From JANMEB01 sp041745295 (GTDB lineage Bacteria; Planctomycetota; Planctomycetia; Pirellulales; Pirellulaceae), in the NCBI GenBank assembly GCA_041745295.1, contig JBGTJE010000005.1, positions 1 through 64,000 of the forward strand: a stretch of DNA of 64,000 nt, given 5' to 3'. Made by a program: the position numbers and the translations under genes. The notes under the pieces were generated by a model. It was not told where the DNA came from, made no database searches, and was given only the letters and a program-made list of their open reading frames with translations. Position 1 is the stretch's first letter. Every line of letters starts with the position of its first letter. Shown here one piece after another: positions 17,403 through 25,985 of the stretch.

Positions 17403-17445
17403 TTCCCTCGCCCCGCTTCGGCGAGAGGGCTAGGGTGAGGGGGCG
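17403..17445. repeat. Dispersed repeat (CCCTCGCCCC / GTGAGGGGGCG type), copy 2
   Basis: Same unit and orientation as the copy at 15504-15547 (CTCGCCCC-GCTTC-GGCGAGAGGG then TAGGGTGAGGGGGCG). The two copies bracket the SSS symporter gene as 1.9 kb-spaced direct repeats. Confidence 0.6.
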
Positions 17446-17453
17446 AACCCTGG

Positions 17454-18395
17454 TCACCCCCTTATCCTAACCTTCATCCCCAACAATTGACGCGGGTTGT
17501 GCGACGTCAACAAGTGGACGTCCCGCTGACTCAAACCCATCTGCTCAATCAGATTCCTGGCGGCATTCGCCAATGTCGTCGTCGAGCCCGCAAAATATCC
17601 CGGCTCATTCGGCAATTGTGTCCCGCCTTGCGCGGAGACTTCGACCTGTGCCCCGCCCAGCGAAAATGTCCCCGACCCCATTCCTGCACCGGCGATCGCG
17701 TCGGAAACGACAATGGCGCGCTCGCAGCCGATACTCTTTAAGAAGTTCCCCAAGACAAAGTAAGGCAAGTGCATCCCATCGGCGATCAAACAACACCACA
17801 GGCGATTGGATAAACTGAGTACGCGCTGGATGATATTGTCATGCCGTTCGAGCTGTCGGGGGCAGCCATTTCCCAAATGCGTAAACATCGATATCCCGGC
17901 GTCGATCGCCGCCTTGAGCTGCTCCAGCGAAGGGTCGCAATGACCGGCCGATACCGTGACGCCTTGTGCCGTCAGCATTTTCGTCACGCGCAGGTCCAAG
18001 TCTTGCTCCGGCGCCAGCGTGACGATGCGAATCAGTCCTTCGCCAACGTCGAGAATTCGTTGCATGATATCTGGGTCTGCAGGCCGCACGAACTCCGCCG
18101 GGTGTGCCCCGACAAAACCTGGTCGAGGGCTAATGAACGGCCCTTCGATATGCAAACCCCAAATGACATCTTGCAGCAACTCGTGTCCCGCTCGCAACTC
18201 ACGCAACCGCCGCACGCGCCGGACCATCGTCGACATGTCCGCGGTAATGACTGTCGCCAACGCCCCCGTGGTCCCTTCATTCCGTAGTTTTTCGCAAGCG
18301 CGAAGCAGATCGCGATCCGACAGATCGTCGGCGTTGAAATCAACGCCAAAGCAACCGTTGATCTGCAAGTCGACGAAATCGTTTTGCCCGTTCAT
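17454..18395 (-). CDS. nagA: N-acetylglucosamine-6-phosphate deacetylase
   Basis: The 313-residue protein has the NagA layout: FVDLQINGCFGVDF at the start, the metal-binding HIEGPFISP near residue 103, VTVSAGHCDPS near 160, THLGNG near 190, DGMHLP near 220 and the catalytic Asp region VVSDAIAGAG near 250. It removes acetate from GlcNAc-6-P. It is shorter than the ~380-residue enterobacterial enzyme, mainly because the N-terminal beta-sandwich strand is minimal. The next gene on the same strand is nagB, which takes the next step; the two are separated by ~300 bases holding an inverted-repeat element. Confidence 0.88.
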   Translation of the reverse strand: MNGQNDFVDLQINGCFGVDFNADDLSDRDLLRACEKLRNEGTTGALATVITADMSTMVRRVRRLRELRAGHELLQDVIWGLHIEGPFISPRPGFVGAHPAEFVRPADPDIMQRILDVGEGLIRIVTLAPEQDLDLRVTKMLTAQGVTVSAGHCDPSLEQLKAAIDAGISMFTHLGNGCPRQLERHDNIIQRVLSLSNRLWCCLIADGMHLPYFVLGNFLKSIGCERAIVVSDAIAGAGMGSGTFSLGGAQVEVSAQGGTQLPNEPGYFAGSTTTLANAARNLIEQMGLSQRDVHLLTSHNPRQLLGMKVRIRG

Positions 18396-18480
18396 GGTTC
18401 AAAATCCAAAACTGTTAGCCTCCCATACAATACACTGTTTGCTGCCTGAAGCCTCATTCTTTCAAACGCCCCCTTAGCCC

Positions 18481-18620
18481 TCCCCACGCTGCGCGGGAGC
18501 TTTGCCCAAAAACAGCACTGGCAGAGCCAGTGGCACACAAGACAGAAGCGAATTTCCGTGTGCCATTGGCTCTGCCAGTGCTTTGATGACACTTTTTGGG
18601 CAAAGCGCTGCGCGGGGAGG
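18481..18620. repeat. MITE-like inverted-repeat element
   Basis: About 57-base left arm (18481-18537) and 63-base right arm (18558-18620) form a long imperfect inverted repeat: the tips read CCCC-GCTGCGCG against CGCTGCGCGGGG, then TTTGCCCAAAAA against TTTTTGGGCAAA, then ACTGGCAGAGCCAGT-type cores and GTGGCACAC against GTGTGCCAT. No coding capacity. Partial copies lie at 6425-6448 and 12611-12627. It separates nagA from nagB. Confidence 0.7.
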
Positions 18621-18693
18621 GAATGAAGAACAGAAAACCAAAAACATTGAAGGCGCTACTCATCGCCGCCTGTCGAATCTTCATTCGTAATTC

Positions 18694-19431
18694 CTAATTC
18701 GTAATTAGGCGCGCCGAATCGCGGTCCAAATAGATCGTCGCGTCCGCATGCTGTCTCAGGATCGACGCGGGAACGTCGGGCGTGAGCGGACCCAAGACGG
18801 CGGCCGCCACCGCTTCGGCCTTTCGCGCATCGGGTACGGTGCAAACGATCATTCGAGCGCTCAGGATTTGCCGAATGGACATGGTAATTGCCTGGCGAGG
18901 AACTTCGGCCAGGCTGGTAAACCACCCTTCGCCGACTTGTTGCTGGCGACACCGATCGTCGAGATCGACAACCCAAAACGGTTCGGAAGTTTCAAAATCT
19001 GCGGGCGGGTCGTTGAATGCGAGATGTCCATTCTCGCCAATCCCGATCAGTGCGACGTCGATCGGGTGCGCCGCGATCAAAGCGGCGAGACGTCGACATT
19101 CTTGTTGGGGATTCGGACTACTTCCGTCAATCCAATGAAACGCACCGATGGGGACTCGCTGGGCAACGCGTTCGCGGAGGTAGCAGCAAAATGAAGCGGG
19201 ATGTTGATCGTCGAGGCCTAAGTACTCGTCGAGATGGAAGGCCGTCATTTGTCCCCATTTAATCCCGGGCTCGTGTGTCAGCACTTCGAGCATTGCTTGT
19301 TGTGACGCACCGGTGGCGAAAACGATATTGGCCCGCCCTCGCTCAGCGATGGTCGCCCGAATCCGCGCCGCCGCGTCGCTCGCCGCCCTCCGCGCCAATT
19401 CGCTCGCGTTTTCCGCCACCACATATTTCAT
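18694..19431 (-). CDS. nagB: Glucosamine-6-phosphate deaminase
   Basis: The 245-residue protein matches NagB: the phosphate-binding loop VFATGASQQ near residue 36, the catalytic FHLDEYLGL near 65 and IGIGENGHLAFNDPP near 133, whose His is the general acid-base residue. It converts glucosamine-6-P to fructose-6-P and ammonia, completing GlcNAc catabolism with NagA. Length is normal for the short, non-allosteric group. Cytoplasmic. No nagC-type regulator is seen nearby. Confidence 0.9.
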   Translation of the reverse strand: MKYVVAENASELARRAASDAAARIRATIAERGRANIVFATGASQQAMLEVLTHEPGIKWGQMTAFHLDEYLGLDDQHPASFCCYLRERVAQRVPIGAFHWIDGSSPNPQQECRRLAALIAAHPIDVALIGIGENGHLAFNDPPADFETSEPFWVVDLDDRCRQQQVGEGWFTSLAEVPRQAITMSIRQILSARMIVCTVPDARKAEAVAAAVLGPLTPDVPASILRQHADATIYLDRDSARLITN

Positions 19432-19481
19432 TTGTTAGCACCACTCCGGGACGCTGCGCAGCCGAATTGCGCTCGCGGCGA

Positions 19482-22106
19482 TTATTTTTTGGCGTCGATC
19501 GTTTCTTCCGATGCGTCTGTCGCTGAGTCGTTTGGTGGGATCGCAGCCAGGACTTTGGCGAGGTCGGCCTGCAATCTGACGAGGATGGGCGTGCCGGAGT
19601 TTAGATCGGGCCGCATGATGGCGATCGCTTCGCGCAGAGTGGTCGCCGCTTCGTTCGATTGGCCTTGAGCAAACTGGGCCGAGGCCAGGGCTTGCATCGC
19701 ATCGACCATCTCGATGGTCGGCATGCCGGCCACTTTGCGGGCGCGATTCAATTCGGTGCGAGCTTCCCGTTCCGCGGTTGCGAAATCGCCGCGGGCCAGC
19801 GCCAAGGCCGACGCGGCAACTTCCAGAGAGTTCTCGGCCGACTCTCTGCCGCCGCCGGCGCGGGCTTCGTTCAACGTTTTTTCCGCTTCGTCGAGCATTC
19901 CAGCCGCCACCTGCGCGCGGATCAACAGCGATCGCTTGTCGATGGTGAAGCGGTGATTGGGCCCGAACATCTCCGAGGCCGCGTTGACCGCAATATTAAG
20001 CGCCTCGATGGCCTTGGGATAGTTGTTCCGGCTCATGTAAACCGCGGCCAATACCTTGTTCAAGCTGTCGGTGCAGTCGCCAATCGGTTTGCCGGTGATT
20101 TTCAATTCCAACCCCAGCGCTTGGTTGGCAATTCGCTCCGCCTCGTCAAACTCTCCGACTTTGACTAGTGCGTGACAAAGATTGTTCAAGGTCGAAATGT
20201 ATCGCGGGTGCATTTCACCGTTGACGTTCCGAACTTCACTCACCGCCTGTCGATGGATTTCCACGCTTTCCTTGAACTGCGCGGCTCTCAATAGAATCGA
20301 CGACAACGAAATCAGTGCCCGAGTGCGAACATTCTGGGCCTCGGGGTCTCGTTCGTCCAGAAGTTCGAGTGCTTGCCGCGCTTCCTTTTCGGCATCCTTC
20401 AAGCGTCCGCGACGATATAGCAGCCAGGCGAGCAATTCGCGCGATGACGCGATTTTTGTGGGTTGAATGGGTTGGCTCGTTTCGCGAATTTCGATCGACT
20501 CGCGGAGGGCCGTCTCGGCTTCGTCAAGTTTGTCCATGTAATCGAGGGTGGAAGCTAAGTCGTAAAGCGAATCGGCCATTAAAGGATCATTGGACGGTAA
20601 AAATGTCCGCCGTAATCGAAGCGTTTCGCGGTGCATGTCCAATGCCTTGTCGTACTCGGAAAGATCTTCGTACGTCGTTCCGAGGATTGAGCGCAATTCG
20701 GCTTCCACATCGGGAAGATCCGCCAGCTCCGTTCCGACGCGGGCCGCGGTCGCGTCGAGGATTTCACGCAGCATAGTGGCATCCCGCCCCTGAGCCTTGG
20801 ACGGGCCGACTGATTCGAGCATTTGTTTGAGGAACTGGGCGACTTGCTGCGACTTGGTGGCCGATTTGTCCGCTTTGGCTCGAGCATTCGCTTCGCGAAA
20901 CAACAGCGTCGTCGAGACGGCCAGCCCGGCAATCAAAGTAATCAGAATCAACGCGGCCGCTGTCACTACTTCCCGATGGCGCACGACAAATCGGCGAAAC
21001 AAGTAACTGGCACTGGGGGGCCGGGCCAGGACTGGTTCGTTGTTCAAATGTCGACGGATATCAGAGGCCAGGTCTTGCGCGGTGTCGTAGCGGCGAGTCC
21101 GGTCCTTTTCCAATGCCTTCATCACGATCCAATCGAGGTCGCCGCGCACGGCTTGGACCAAGCGCATTGGCTCCAGACCGTTGGACGACGCGGCCTGTTC
21201 AAGCTCCTTGGGTGCAAGTGACTTCAGCCGCGTCGAAGGCCGGAGCGCCGTTTGTTCGCGAATTCTGCGGAGCAATTCGTCGTGCCCACCCCGCTTCAGC
21301 TCCTGATTGTCGAACGGCATCTGGCCCGTCAACAATTGATAAAGAACGGCACCCAAACTGTACACGTCGGCCCGGGTGTCGAGGTCGTTGACTAACCCGT
21401 CCGCTTGTTCGGGGCTCATGTAAGCCGGCGTTCCCATGAACTGGCCGACCTGCGTATGCAGGCTGACATCGGTCAACGGTTGAGCGGTTGCTTTGGCGAT
21501 TCCAAAATCGATGACCTTGGGCTGCGCCCCAGCATCCAAATCACAAACGAGAATGTTCGATGGCTTTAAATCCCGATGGATGACCCCTTTTTGGTGCGCA
21601 TGCTGAACGGCCAGGCAGACGTGAATGAAAAGATTCAATCTGGCGCCCGTGCCGAGTTGGCGCTCATCGCAATAAACATTGATCGGTGAACCGCGCACCA
21701 ATTCCATGACGAAATACGGGCGCCCGGTCGCAGCAATTCCGGCATCCAGAACTTTGGCGATACCCGGGTGGTCCATGACGGCCAGAGCTTGGCGCTCTTG
21801 CGCGAATCGGGCGACCACTTCGCGAGAGTCCATTCCCGACTTGAGAATCTTCAGCGCGACCTCGCGCTGAACAGGCGCGGATTGTTCAGCACGCCATACG
21901 GTCCCAAAACCGCCTTCCCCCAATCGCTCGACCAATCGGTAATTTCCGAACTGGTCGCCAGGCGTACCGTCCTGGCTCCGCTGACGGACATCGAATGAGC
22001 TGTCGTTGCCCGTGTCATCATGCCCTAGCGTGGAATCAATTTCAAATTGCGCTCGCGGGTCGCGTGTCGGCCGCGGGTCTTGGGGGATCATGAAGCCGCT
22101 CACCAT
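19482..22106 (-). CDS. Serine/threonine protein kinase with membrane helix and TPR tail
   Basis: The 874-residue protein starts at ATG 22106 (another ATG 15 bases on is possible). The kinase domain (residues 57-330) has the glycine loop GEGGFG at 63-68, Lys86, HRD at 177-179, KPSN, and DFG at 200-202, with GTPAYMSPEQ; it appears active. A transmembrane helix follows near 385-405. The remainder is about ten TPR-like helix pairs (for example YDKALDMHRETLRLRR, EFDEAERIANQALGLELK), likely periplasmic. This kinase-TM-TPR layout is very common in planctomycetes. Substrate unknown; the FHA protein at 7869 could read kinase output, but nothing ties the two. Confidence 0.9.
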   Translation of the reverse strand: MVSGFMIPQDPRPTRDPRAQFEIDSTLGHDDTGNDSSFDVRQRSQDGTPGDQFGNYRLVERLGEGGFGTVWRAEQSAPVQREVALKILKSGMDSREVVARFAQERQALAVMDHPGIAKVLDAGIAATGRPYFVMELVRGSPINVYCDERQLGTGARLNLFIHVCLAVQHAHQKGVIHRDLKPSNILVCDLDAGAQPKVIDFGIAKATAQPLTDVSLHTQVGQFMGTPAYMSPEQADGLVNDLDTRADVYSLGAVLYQLLTGQMPFDNQELKRGGHDELLRRIREQTALRPSTRLKSLAPKELEQAASSNGLEPMRLVQAVRGDLDWIVMKALEKDRTRRYDTAQDLASDIRRHLNNEPVLARPPSASYLFRRFVVRHREVVTAAALILITLIAGLAVSTTLLFREANARAKADKSATKSQQVAQFLKQMLESVGPSKAQGRDATMLREILDATAARVGTELADLPDVEAELRSILGTTYEDLSEYDKALDMHRETLRLRRTFLPSNDPLMADSLYDLASTLDYMDKLDEAETALRESIEIRETSQPIQPTKIASSRELLAWLLYRRGRLKDAEKEARQALELLDERDPEAQNVRTRALISLSSILLRAAQFKESVEIHRQAVSEVRNVNGEMHPRYISTLNNLCHALVKVGEFDEAERIANQALGLELKITGKPIGDCTDSLNKVLAAVYMSRNNYPKAIEALNIAVNAASEMFGPNHRFTIDKRSLLIRAQVAAGMLDEAEKTLNEARAGGGRESAENSLEVAASALALARGDFATAEREARTELNRARKVAGMPTIEMVDAMQALASAQFAQGQSNEAATTLREAIAIMRPDLNSGTPILVRLQADLAKVLAAIPPNDSATDASEETIDAKK

Positions 22107-22295
22107 CAAAGGCTAGCCAAAACGGGCTCGGGAAATCGGTTTCGCAACGATGGTCGCTCGCAAGAGATAGCTTACCATCGGGCAGTACCGAAGGCACCGG
22201 CGACATGCACCCCGTTCATTTAACTTCAATCCGGTTATCATTTTACTGATAGAGTCGGCGCCCGAACGAATCCACAAACCCATGAGGAGCAAAAG

Positions 22296-23135
22296 ATGGC
22301 ATCGATTACGACGCACGATGGGACGAGTCTCTACTATAAGGACTGGGGCAATGGTCAGCCCGTGGTCTTCAGTCATGGTTGGCCGCTCAGCGCGGATGCA
22401 TGGGAGGATCAGATGTTCTTCCTTTGCGAGCAGGGCTTCCGAGTCATTGCGCACGATCGGCGTGGCCACGGGCGATCCAGCCAGCCGTGGCATGGAAATG
22501 ATATGGACACGTATGCCGACGATCTGGCGGAGCTCATCAGCGAACTTGATTTGGAAGACGCCGTTCTGATTGGCCACTCCACCGGTGGCGGCGAGGTGGC
22601 CCGCTACATCGGCCGTCATGGCACCTCACGCGTTGCCAAGACAATTCTCGTGGGCGCGGTCCCACCGCTGATGCTCAAGACTAAAACCAATCCGGGTGGC
22701 ACACCCATGGAGGCCTTTGACAAAATTCGCGCGGGGGTTCTCGCCGACCGCTCGCAATTCTTCAAAGATCTCACGATGCCGTTCTACGGTTACAACCGGC
22801 CGGGGGCAAAAATTTCGGAGGGCGTGCGCGAGTCATTTTGGTTTCAGGGAATGATGGCCGGCTTCCCCGCTTGCTACTTCTGCATCAAGGCGTTTTCGGA
22901 GACGGACTTGACCGAGGATCTCAAGAAATTCGATGTGCCCACACTGATCCTGCATGGCGACGACGATCAGATCGTGCCGATCGCTGACTCAGCGCAACTC
23001 GCGGCCAAGCTCATCAAAGGCGCCACGCTGAAGGTCTACCAAGGTGCCCCGCACGGCATGTGCACAACGCTCAAGGACCGGGTCAACGCGGACCTGCTTG
23101 CGTTCATCAAGTCTGACGTGTCAGTGTCGGTCTAA
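22296..23135 (+). CDS. Alpha/beta hydrolase, non-heme chloroperoxidase-like
   Basis: The 279-residue protein starts at ATG 22296 behind GAGGAG. It has the oxyanion HGWPLS near residue 29, the nucleophile elbow GHSTGGG near 93-99, an acid in the HGDDDQIVP loop near 225 and the His of GAPHGM near 253. This is the closest match to the arylesterase/non-heme chloroperoxidase group, where the conserved DRRGHGRSSQPW segment also occurs. These enzymes are esterases with promiscuous perhydrolase activity. No signal peptide, so cytoplasmic. Confidence 0.88.
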   Translation: MASITTHDGTSLYYKDWGNGQPVVFSHGWPLSADAWEDQMFFLCEQGFRVIAHDRRGHGRSSQPWHGNDMDTYADDLAELISELDLEDAVLIGHSTGGGEVARYIGRHGTSRVAKTILVGAVPPLMLKTKTNPGGTPMEAFDKIRAGVLADRSQFFKDLTMPFYGYNRPGAKISEGVRESFWFQGMMAGFPACYFCIKAFSETDLTEDLKKFDVPTLILHGDDDQIVPIADSAQLAAKLIKGATLKVYQGAPHGMCTTLKDRVNADLLAFIKSDVSVSV

Positions 23136-23150
23136 CCATGCTAAGCCCCT

Positions 23151-23354
23151 ATGTCTGAAGTGAGCCGTTTGATCGAATCCGCCCAAGCGGGCGACTGTCC
23201 TTCGTTTGAACCGATAATCGTGCCCTCGTGGAAAAAGCCAAGCGGACGCTCTGCATGCAGAACGCCCGCCGGATCATTCACGCTGGATGGTACAAATACA
23301 CGCGAGACGTCAATCGCCGGTGCCCAAGCGCGGGTCAGCGATTACCACCTCTGA
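23151..23354 (+). pseudogene. Remnant of an ECF sigma factor start
   Basis: The first 15 residues (MSEVSRLIESAQAGD) match the opening of planctomycete ECF-subfamily sigma factors, which continue for ~170 more residues; here the match stops and the frame ends after 67 residues. There is no region 2 or 4. I read it as a 5' fragment whose rest was lost; confidence is limited by the short match. Confidence 0.4.
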
Positions 23355-24250
23355 ATACGCAATCCGAAAAGGACGTTATGCGCCGTGGTGTCGGTCGTAA
23401 AGCTTGCCGAGCCGATTGGAGTACCCACATCGAGACTGAATTCATCCGTTTCAAAGAATCGGTACTCCACGAACAGTTCGGTACGTGAGTTTAGGCAGCT
23501 CGAGATACCGACGATGCCTTGATAGGCCCACGAGGAATCATTCCATTCGACGCTTACCGGAATCGTTGGTTCGATGACTTCGAGATCTTGAAAAACGACG
23601 CCCGAGCCCACGCCGACGTAGGGATTGAATTTGCTCTTGGGACAGAAGTCGAACAACAGATTAGGCATGAACGCGTACATATTCAATGAACCATCCAAGT
23701 CGACGGCTCCGATCGGCTGGCCACCGATCAAGACACCGCCGTTTTCCACTGACGCCGTACGATAGGTAAAAGTCAATTCGCCGCGCATGCGTCGTCCGAT
23801 GCTGCGACCGACCGCGCCGCCGGCTGCCCAACCGGTTTCCGTTGCGAGGATCGCGTCAAGGTCTAGCGTTCCACCATTCCCGTCATCTAGGTCGAGGGAA
23901 TAAAAGATGTCCTGAAAATCAGAAACTCCACCAAAGATTGAATAATACTTGGTTGGGCAGCAAGGGTCGTAGGCACCACAACCGCCACAATGGCTCGAAC
24001 CACAATTGCAATTCCCACTACCGTTGTCGCACCCGCCGCCACCGTTGGCGCCGCTAAAAGAGCTGTTGGCATACCCGACGTTTTGTGTCATCGCTTGTTG
24101 GGTATTCTGTCCGACGGTTGAATTGACCCATTGCTGCGCCGAATACACGGGGACCGAGGGTCCGGTCGGCTGCTGGTTGTATTGACCAAACGTTGCGGGA
24201 ACACTCGTCAAAGCGACGACGGCGAGAAACAACAAAGTGCGGGTCTTCAT
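23342..24250 (-). CDS. Outer-membrane beta-barrel protein
   Basis: The 302-residue protein has a signal peptide (residues 1-22, TFG cleavage region), then a Gln/Asn-rich linker and a Gly/Cys-rich stretch with several CGxC/CC motifs (residues about 75-100), then a barrel of about eight beta-strands (TKYYSIFGGVSDF, GELTFTYRTASV, KFNPYVGVGSGVVF, RTELFVEYRFFE, HNVLFGLRIQRW). It ends in an aromatic residue (Trp) as outer-membrane barrels do. OmpA/OmpW-like eight-strand fold is likely. The Cys-rich linker is unusual and may bind metal or form disulfides. Confidence 0.8.
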   Translation of the reverse strand: MKTRTLLFLAVVALTSVPATFGQYNQQPTGPSVPVYSAQQWVNSTVGQNTQQAMTQNVGYANSSFSGANGGGGCDNGSGNCNCGSSHCGGCGAYDPCCPTKYYSIFGGVSDFQDIFYSLDLDDGNGGTLDLDAILATETGWAAGGAVGRSIGRRMRGELTFTYRTASVENGGVLIGGQPIGAVDLDGSLNMYAFMPNLLFDFCPKSKFNPYVGVGSGVVFQDLEVIEPTIPVSVEWNDSSWAYQGIVGISSCLNSRTELFVEYRFFETDEFSLDVGTPIGSASFTTDTTAHNVLFGLRIQRW

Positions 24251-24971
24251 GCGAGAATCCTTAAATGGAATTGGCGGTCTGGGCAGAAAGCAGATTCGCT
24301 TCTTGGCAGGCCCGACTATTGGGTTTGTCGATGCGTGCCGTATCGAGGCGTCGTTTCGGCTATCGACAAAATCGAAATCCGCGGATTAACCGGCCTATCC
24401 GGCAAATGCTCGATTTTGCAAACAATACGGAGATGCTGGCAGGATTATTCGTTATCACTCGAACGTCTTTTGCGACCGTTAAACTTCCCCATTCTTTGTT
24501 CACGGGTACGAGGACCGACAAATCTCGGCCGCGGAATCTAGCCGTTCGGGATGGCATCGCGAAGATCTTAATTCAAGCAACCGCGTTGGAATTGAAGAAT
24601 TTCGTGGGCGATCGATTAGTGAACTGCTTACACAACTCGGTGCCGGTTTGAGAAACGAGCCGCGAAGGCCTTCGGCAAAAATCAACGCTGCGCGTTACTT
24701 CCCGCCCGCTTTCATGCCTTGTTCGAATTCTTGAATCAGCGACTTGAAGTCATTCCGCGTTCGCAAAGGGGAAAAGTCAGTGTCAACTCAAGGTAATGGA
24801 CCAAGTCAGAGGTAAAGACGCCGGTCGCGCATGCATTCGTCAGCGAGGCAAGTGCTTGCTGGCGTTATGCTCTGCAACTTGTTCGCGCTCCGGCGGCGGA
24901 TATCCCTGAAAATCGCCTGCTATTGGAAATCATCTGTTTGAACTGGACGCTGAACGACGTAAGTCTAGTGC
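24251..24971. other. Gene-poor stretch before the integrated element
   Basis: About 720 bases with no intact gene. It contains only the small C-terminal remnant at 24695-24787 and possible promoter DNA for the outer-membrane protein near 24260-24330. Other open frames here lack recognisable motifs. Confidence 0.5.
24695..24787 (-). pseudogene. C-terminal remnant of a larger protein
   Basis: Thirty residues before a TAA read DFSPLRTRNDFKSLI then QEFEQGMKAGGK. The DFxPLRxRxDFKxLI pattern is the usual C-terminal end of planctomycete kinase-TPR and WD-repeat proteins. An in-frame TGA sits directly upstream, so only this tail is left. Confidence 0.45.
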
Positions 24972-25011
24972 CACAAATGAGAAAGCCCTTCGACTTGCTC
25001 GCCGAAGGGCT
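24972..25011 (-). terminator. Rho-independent terminator, minus strand
   Basis: A perfect 9-base stem (AGCCCTTCG 24984-24992 with CGAAGGGCT 25003-25011) and a 10-base loop, followed on the minus strand by TTTCTCATTT. It sits 16 bases after the 3' end of the tRNA-Pro-like fragment on that strand, where a tRNA terminator would be. Confidence 0.7.
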
Positions 25012-25024
25012 ACTTGTCTCGTCA

Positions 25025-25036
25025 AGTCGGGGCGAC
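25025..25036. repeat. Left attachment-site core (12-base direct repeat)
   Basis: AGTCGGGGCGAC occurs here and again at 57572-57583 in the same orientation, inside the 3' end of the tyrosine integrase gene. In both places the GTC-GGG-GCG codons are in the integrase reading frame. Here the core forms the acceptor end of the tRNA-Pro-like fragment. The spacing of 32,547 bases defines the element if these are the true ends. Confidence 0.6.
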
Positions 25037-25277
25037 AAGATTCGAACTTGCGACCTCTACGTCCCGAACGTCATCACCTTCGATTGAAATCGCCGCGAAA
25101 ACAAAGGGGGAAGGCAAGTCGTTAGCAATGGTGCCCCCCATAGTGCCCCCAGCGGGAGCGGAAAATGGTCCAGTGAATTCGGAATTGACGACCGAGCTGC
25201 TCGAAATCTGGCGCAAGTTAACTCTGAAACAGAAAATGAATGTCCTTGACCGGATTCGTGGTTTGATTCGCGATTGA
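25026..25277 (+). pseudogene. Orphan integrase C-terminal tail reading through the tRNA-like site
   Basis: The open frame (83 residues from GTC 25026) begins VGATRFELATSTSRTSS, the well-known translation of a tRNA 3' half found at the C-terminus of many integrases (GATGFEPATSTSRT type), then MVPPIVPPAG and a helical EIWRKLTLKQKMNVLDRIRGLI end. No integrase body is attached here. Joined across the 12-base core to the integrase at 55950 it continues in frame, giving a 624-residue protein in the circular form instead of 559 residues. Confidence 0.6.
25027..25071 (-). tRNA. Partial tRNA-Pro (anticodon CGG), 3' part only
   Basis: On the minus strand the sequence folds as the 3' half of a tRNA: anticodon loop TTCGGGA with CGG at 25066-25064, the 3' strand of the anticodon stem CGTAG, variable loop AGGTC, T stem GCAAG/CTTGT with loop TTCGAAT, acceptor strand CGCCCCG and discriminator A at 25027. 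Upstream of the anticodon loop the anticodon stem no longer pairs and no D arm is present. This is a disrupted tRNA or a copy carried as an integrase attachment site, not a working gene. Confidence 0.75.
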
Positions 25278-25985
25278 AAACGCGAGGGACGCCGTTGCAC
25301 GGAGACAACAATGCAAGAGGCGGGGCGTTCATAGACACGGCAATGATTTCGCGACCATGTGCCCACGTAAGTTCTTATTAGGGCACTTGAATGAAATCGC
25401 TCAAGTTTCGAATTCGTCGGCGGGTGCACCGGAAAGCGCGTTCGCCGGCTGTGTGCACCTCCATGGGGCAATCAAGCCCCAACGGCTCGAATGAGAGTTG
25501 ATTGGGCCAAAAGATTGCTGGGCGAGGGGTTGATCCCGAGGTGGGCCGCGATCACCCTATTTTCCAACCGGCAATTCCTCGCGGTAAATTGGAGCCGCAA
25601 ATGTCAATTTGATAGGTCGCCAGTCAAGGCGCAGGGTGGGGACCTACAAGATTGGCGATTATATTAAGGTACGTTCCAATTTCCCATTTCCGTCGATGGG
25701 CCAGAGCATCCATCCAATCCAATGCTAATTTGACGGACCCGCGGCAAAGACTTTTCCAAGCCGCGTCGACATCGCGTGGTAGGGTGCCGCCTCAGCCGTC
25801 CCAGACAACATATTTAGGGGCGTTCACCAACTAATGCGGGCACATTGAAACAACGCCGTTGGGCGTTGAGAATACAAGCCAAATTGGACAAGGTTGCAGT
25901 TGAGGCAAAGTTGGCGGAATAGGCTGCGCGATAAGGCTATTAACCGCAACGTTGCTTTCAAAAAGGTTTGTTTTTGCCAGTGTTC
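25278..25985. other. Gene-poor stretch at the left end of the element
   Basis: About 700 bases with no recognisable gene. A 56-codon frame from ATG 25491 has no known motif. The promoter of darT probably lies in 25850-25980. No tRNA or repeat seen. Confidence 0.45.

Noticed and set aside
16536..17438. 300-residue plus-strand open frame opposite the symporter
   Set aside because: Arg/Gln/Asp-rich antisense frame of a clear membrane transporter gene.
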